Origin: a virus
IMG/VR virus record: IMGVR_UViG_3300033553_000509
Coordinates: 1-37,393 of that record
DNA length: 37,393 nt
Direction: 5' to 3' (one strand)
Position 1 is the first letter of the stretch; each line of letters starts with the position of its first letter. Position numbers and translations under genes: made by a program. Below, piece by piece: positions 37,096 to 37,393 of this stretch. Under the pieces are notes generated by a model, which searched no databases, had not been told where the DNA came from, and saw only the letters and a list, made by a program, of their open reading frames with translations.

Positions 37096-37172
37096 TGGTC
37101 GGGGTGGAGGGATTCGAACCCCCGACATCCTGCTCCCAAAGCAGGCGCGCTACCAAACTGCGCTACACCCCG
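37096..37172 (-). tRNA. tRNA-Pro (TGG)
   Basis: Cloverleaf with acceptor CGGGGTG/CACCCCG, anticodon stem CCTGC/GCAGG around TTTGGGA (anticodon TGG) and encoded CCA. First gene of the operon, five bases from tRNA-Arg. Confidence 0.97.
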
Positions 37173-37223
37173 ATTCTCTTTAATGGCTTGTTAAACTTCT
37201 CAACCACCCTTGAAGAGCTGATA

Positions 37224-37252
37224 ATAATAACGATATAACTAGCCGTCGTCAA
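37224..37252 (-). promoter_or_regulatory. Promoter of the tRNA operon
   Basis: On the leftward strand TTGACG (37247-37252), 17 bases, TATTAT (37224-37229). It lies about 50 bases before tRNA-Pro. This is a near-consensus sigma-70 promoter as expected for a stable RNA operon. Confidence 0.8.
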
Positions 37253-37281
37253 TTGTTTTTTATGCTGTGTTAGCGCAAAAT

Positions 37282-37393
37282 AGTAATGTCCGCTTTCTCC
37301 CAAATAGAAATGTCCGCTTGTGATTAAATTCACCCCTTGTTAATACAAGGTGGATATTTTGGAAATGAAAAAGCTGATGAGTCAGAAAGAAGC
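37282..37393 (+). mobile_element. Start of an insertion sequence, cut by window end
   Basis: AATGTCCGCTT occurs at 37285-37295 and again at 37309-37319, a double-repeat end I associate with ISNCY-type elements. A short open frame follows from ATG 37365 (MKKLMSQKEA) with an in-frame GTG a little upstream, like the N-terminus of such transposases. Only 29 coding bases are visible, so the family call is tentative. Confidence 0.45.

Noticed and set aside
36919-37194. Open frame across the tRNA genes
   Set aside because: It is antisense to three clear tRNAs and reads tRNA sequence.

Overview
The window holds one complete tailed-phage prophage of about 36.6 kb inserted into a bacterial tRNA-His gene, with short host flanks. 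The tRNA order Pro(TGG)-Arg(TCT)-His(GTG), the Gram-negative lipobox lipoproteins and roughly 50% GC suggest a gammaproteobacterium. Three kinds of dispersed repeat found in the prophage resemble repeats I associate with methanotroph-type genomes, but that host guess is weak. A 48-bp direct repeat (319-366 and 36913-36960) marks attL and attR. The tRNA-His at the right end stays intact because the phage supplies its 3' part. The last 100 bases at the right look like the start of an insertion sequence.

Layout. Early leftward region (31.2 to 26.4 kb): Cro/YdaS-like regulator, small lipoprotein with a disrupted start, large primase-helicase, DUF551-like protein, an array of 9-bp direct and inverted repeats that looks like a replication origin, a small zinc protein and a Q-like antiterminator. 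Late leftward region (26.3 to 0.5 kb): a terminator resembling lambda tR', holin, HNH, small and large terminase, HK97 portal, ClpP-type protease, capsid, head fibre and decoration proteins, connectors, tail tube, GH108 lysozyme, Ig-like protein, tail chaperones with an A AAA AAG -1 frameshift, tape measure, and a gene-transfer-agent-type tail tip set (DUF2460, DUF2163, NlpC/P60, large hub). The hub carries an inserted LVIVD-type beta-propeller and a C-terminal LamG domain. Two plus-strand insertions interrupt the late operon: a five-gene moron with a lipoprotein and a DUF1640 protein (11.7-13.1 kb), and an HNH gene (0.7-1.5 kb).

Rightward region (31.25 to 36.8 kb): a short CI-like repressor without a peptidase domain; a second operator/promoter; a plasmid-type origin (three tandem 10-mers, three 22-bp iterons, a perfect DnaA box) followed by a Rep_3 initiator gene; five small genes; and a tyrosine integrase. 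The most unusual parts are around the integrase. Two sequences fold like integron attC sites (34192-34280, 36458-36554), each followed by a small cassette-like gene. In addition, an AT-rich two-gene insertion sits between two 73-bp copies of the integrase 5' end.

Working model: the repressor binds 14-16-bp inverted repeats that control the cro-like promoter, its own promoter and the promoter running into the plasmid-type origin, so lysogeny and replicon firing would be tied together. The Q-like protein would release late transcription through the terminator before the holin. The element combines a siphovirus, a plasmid-like replicon and integron-type cassettes.
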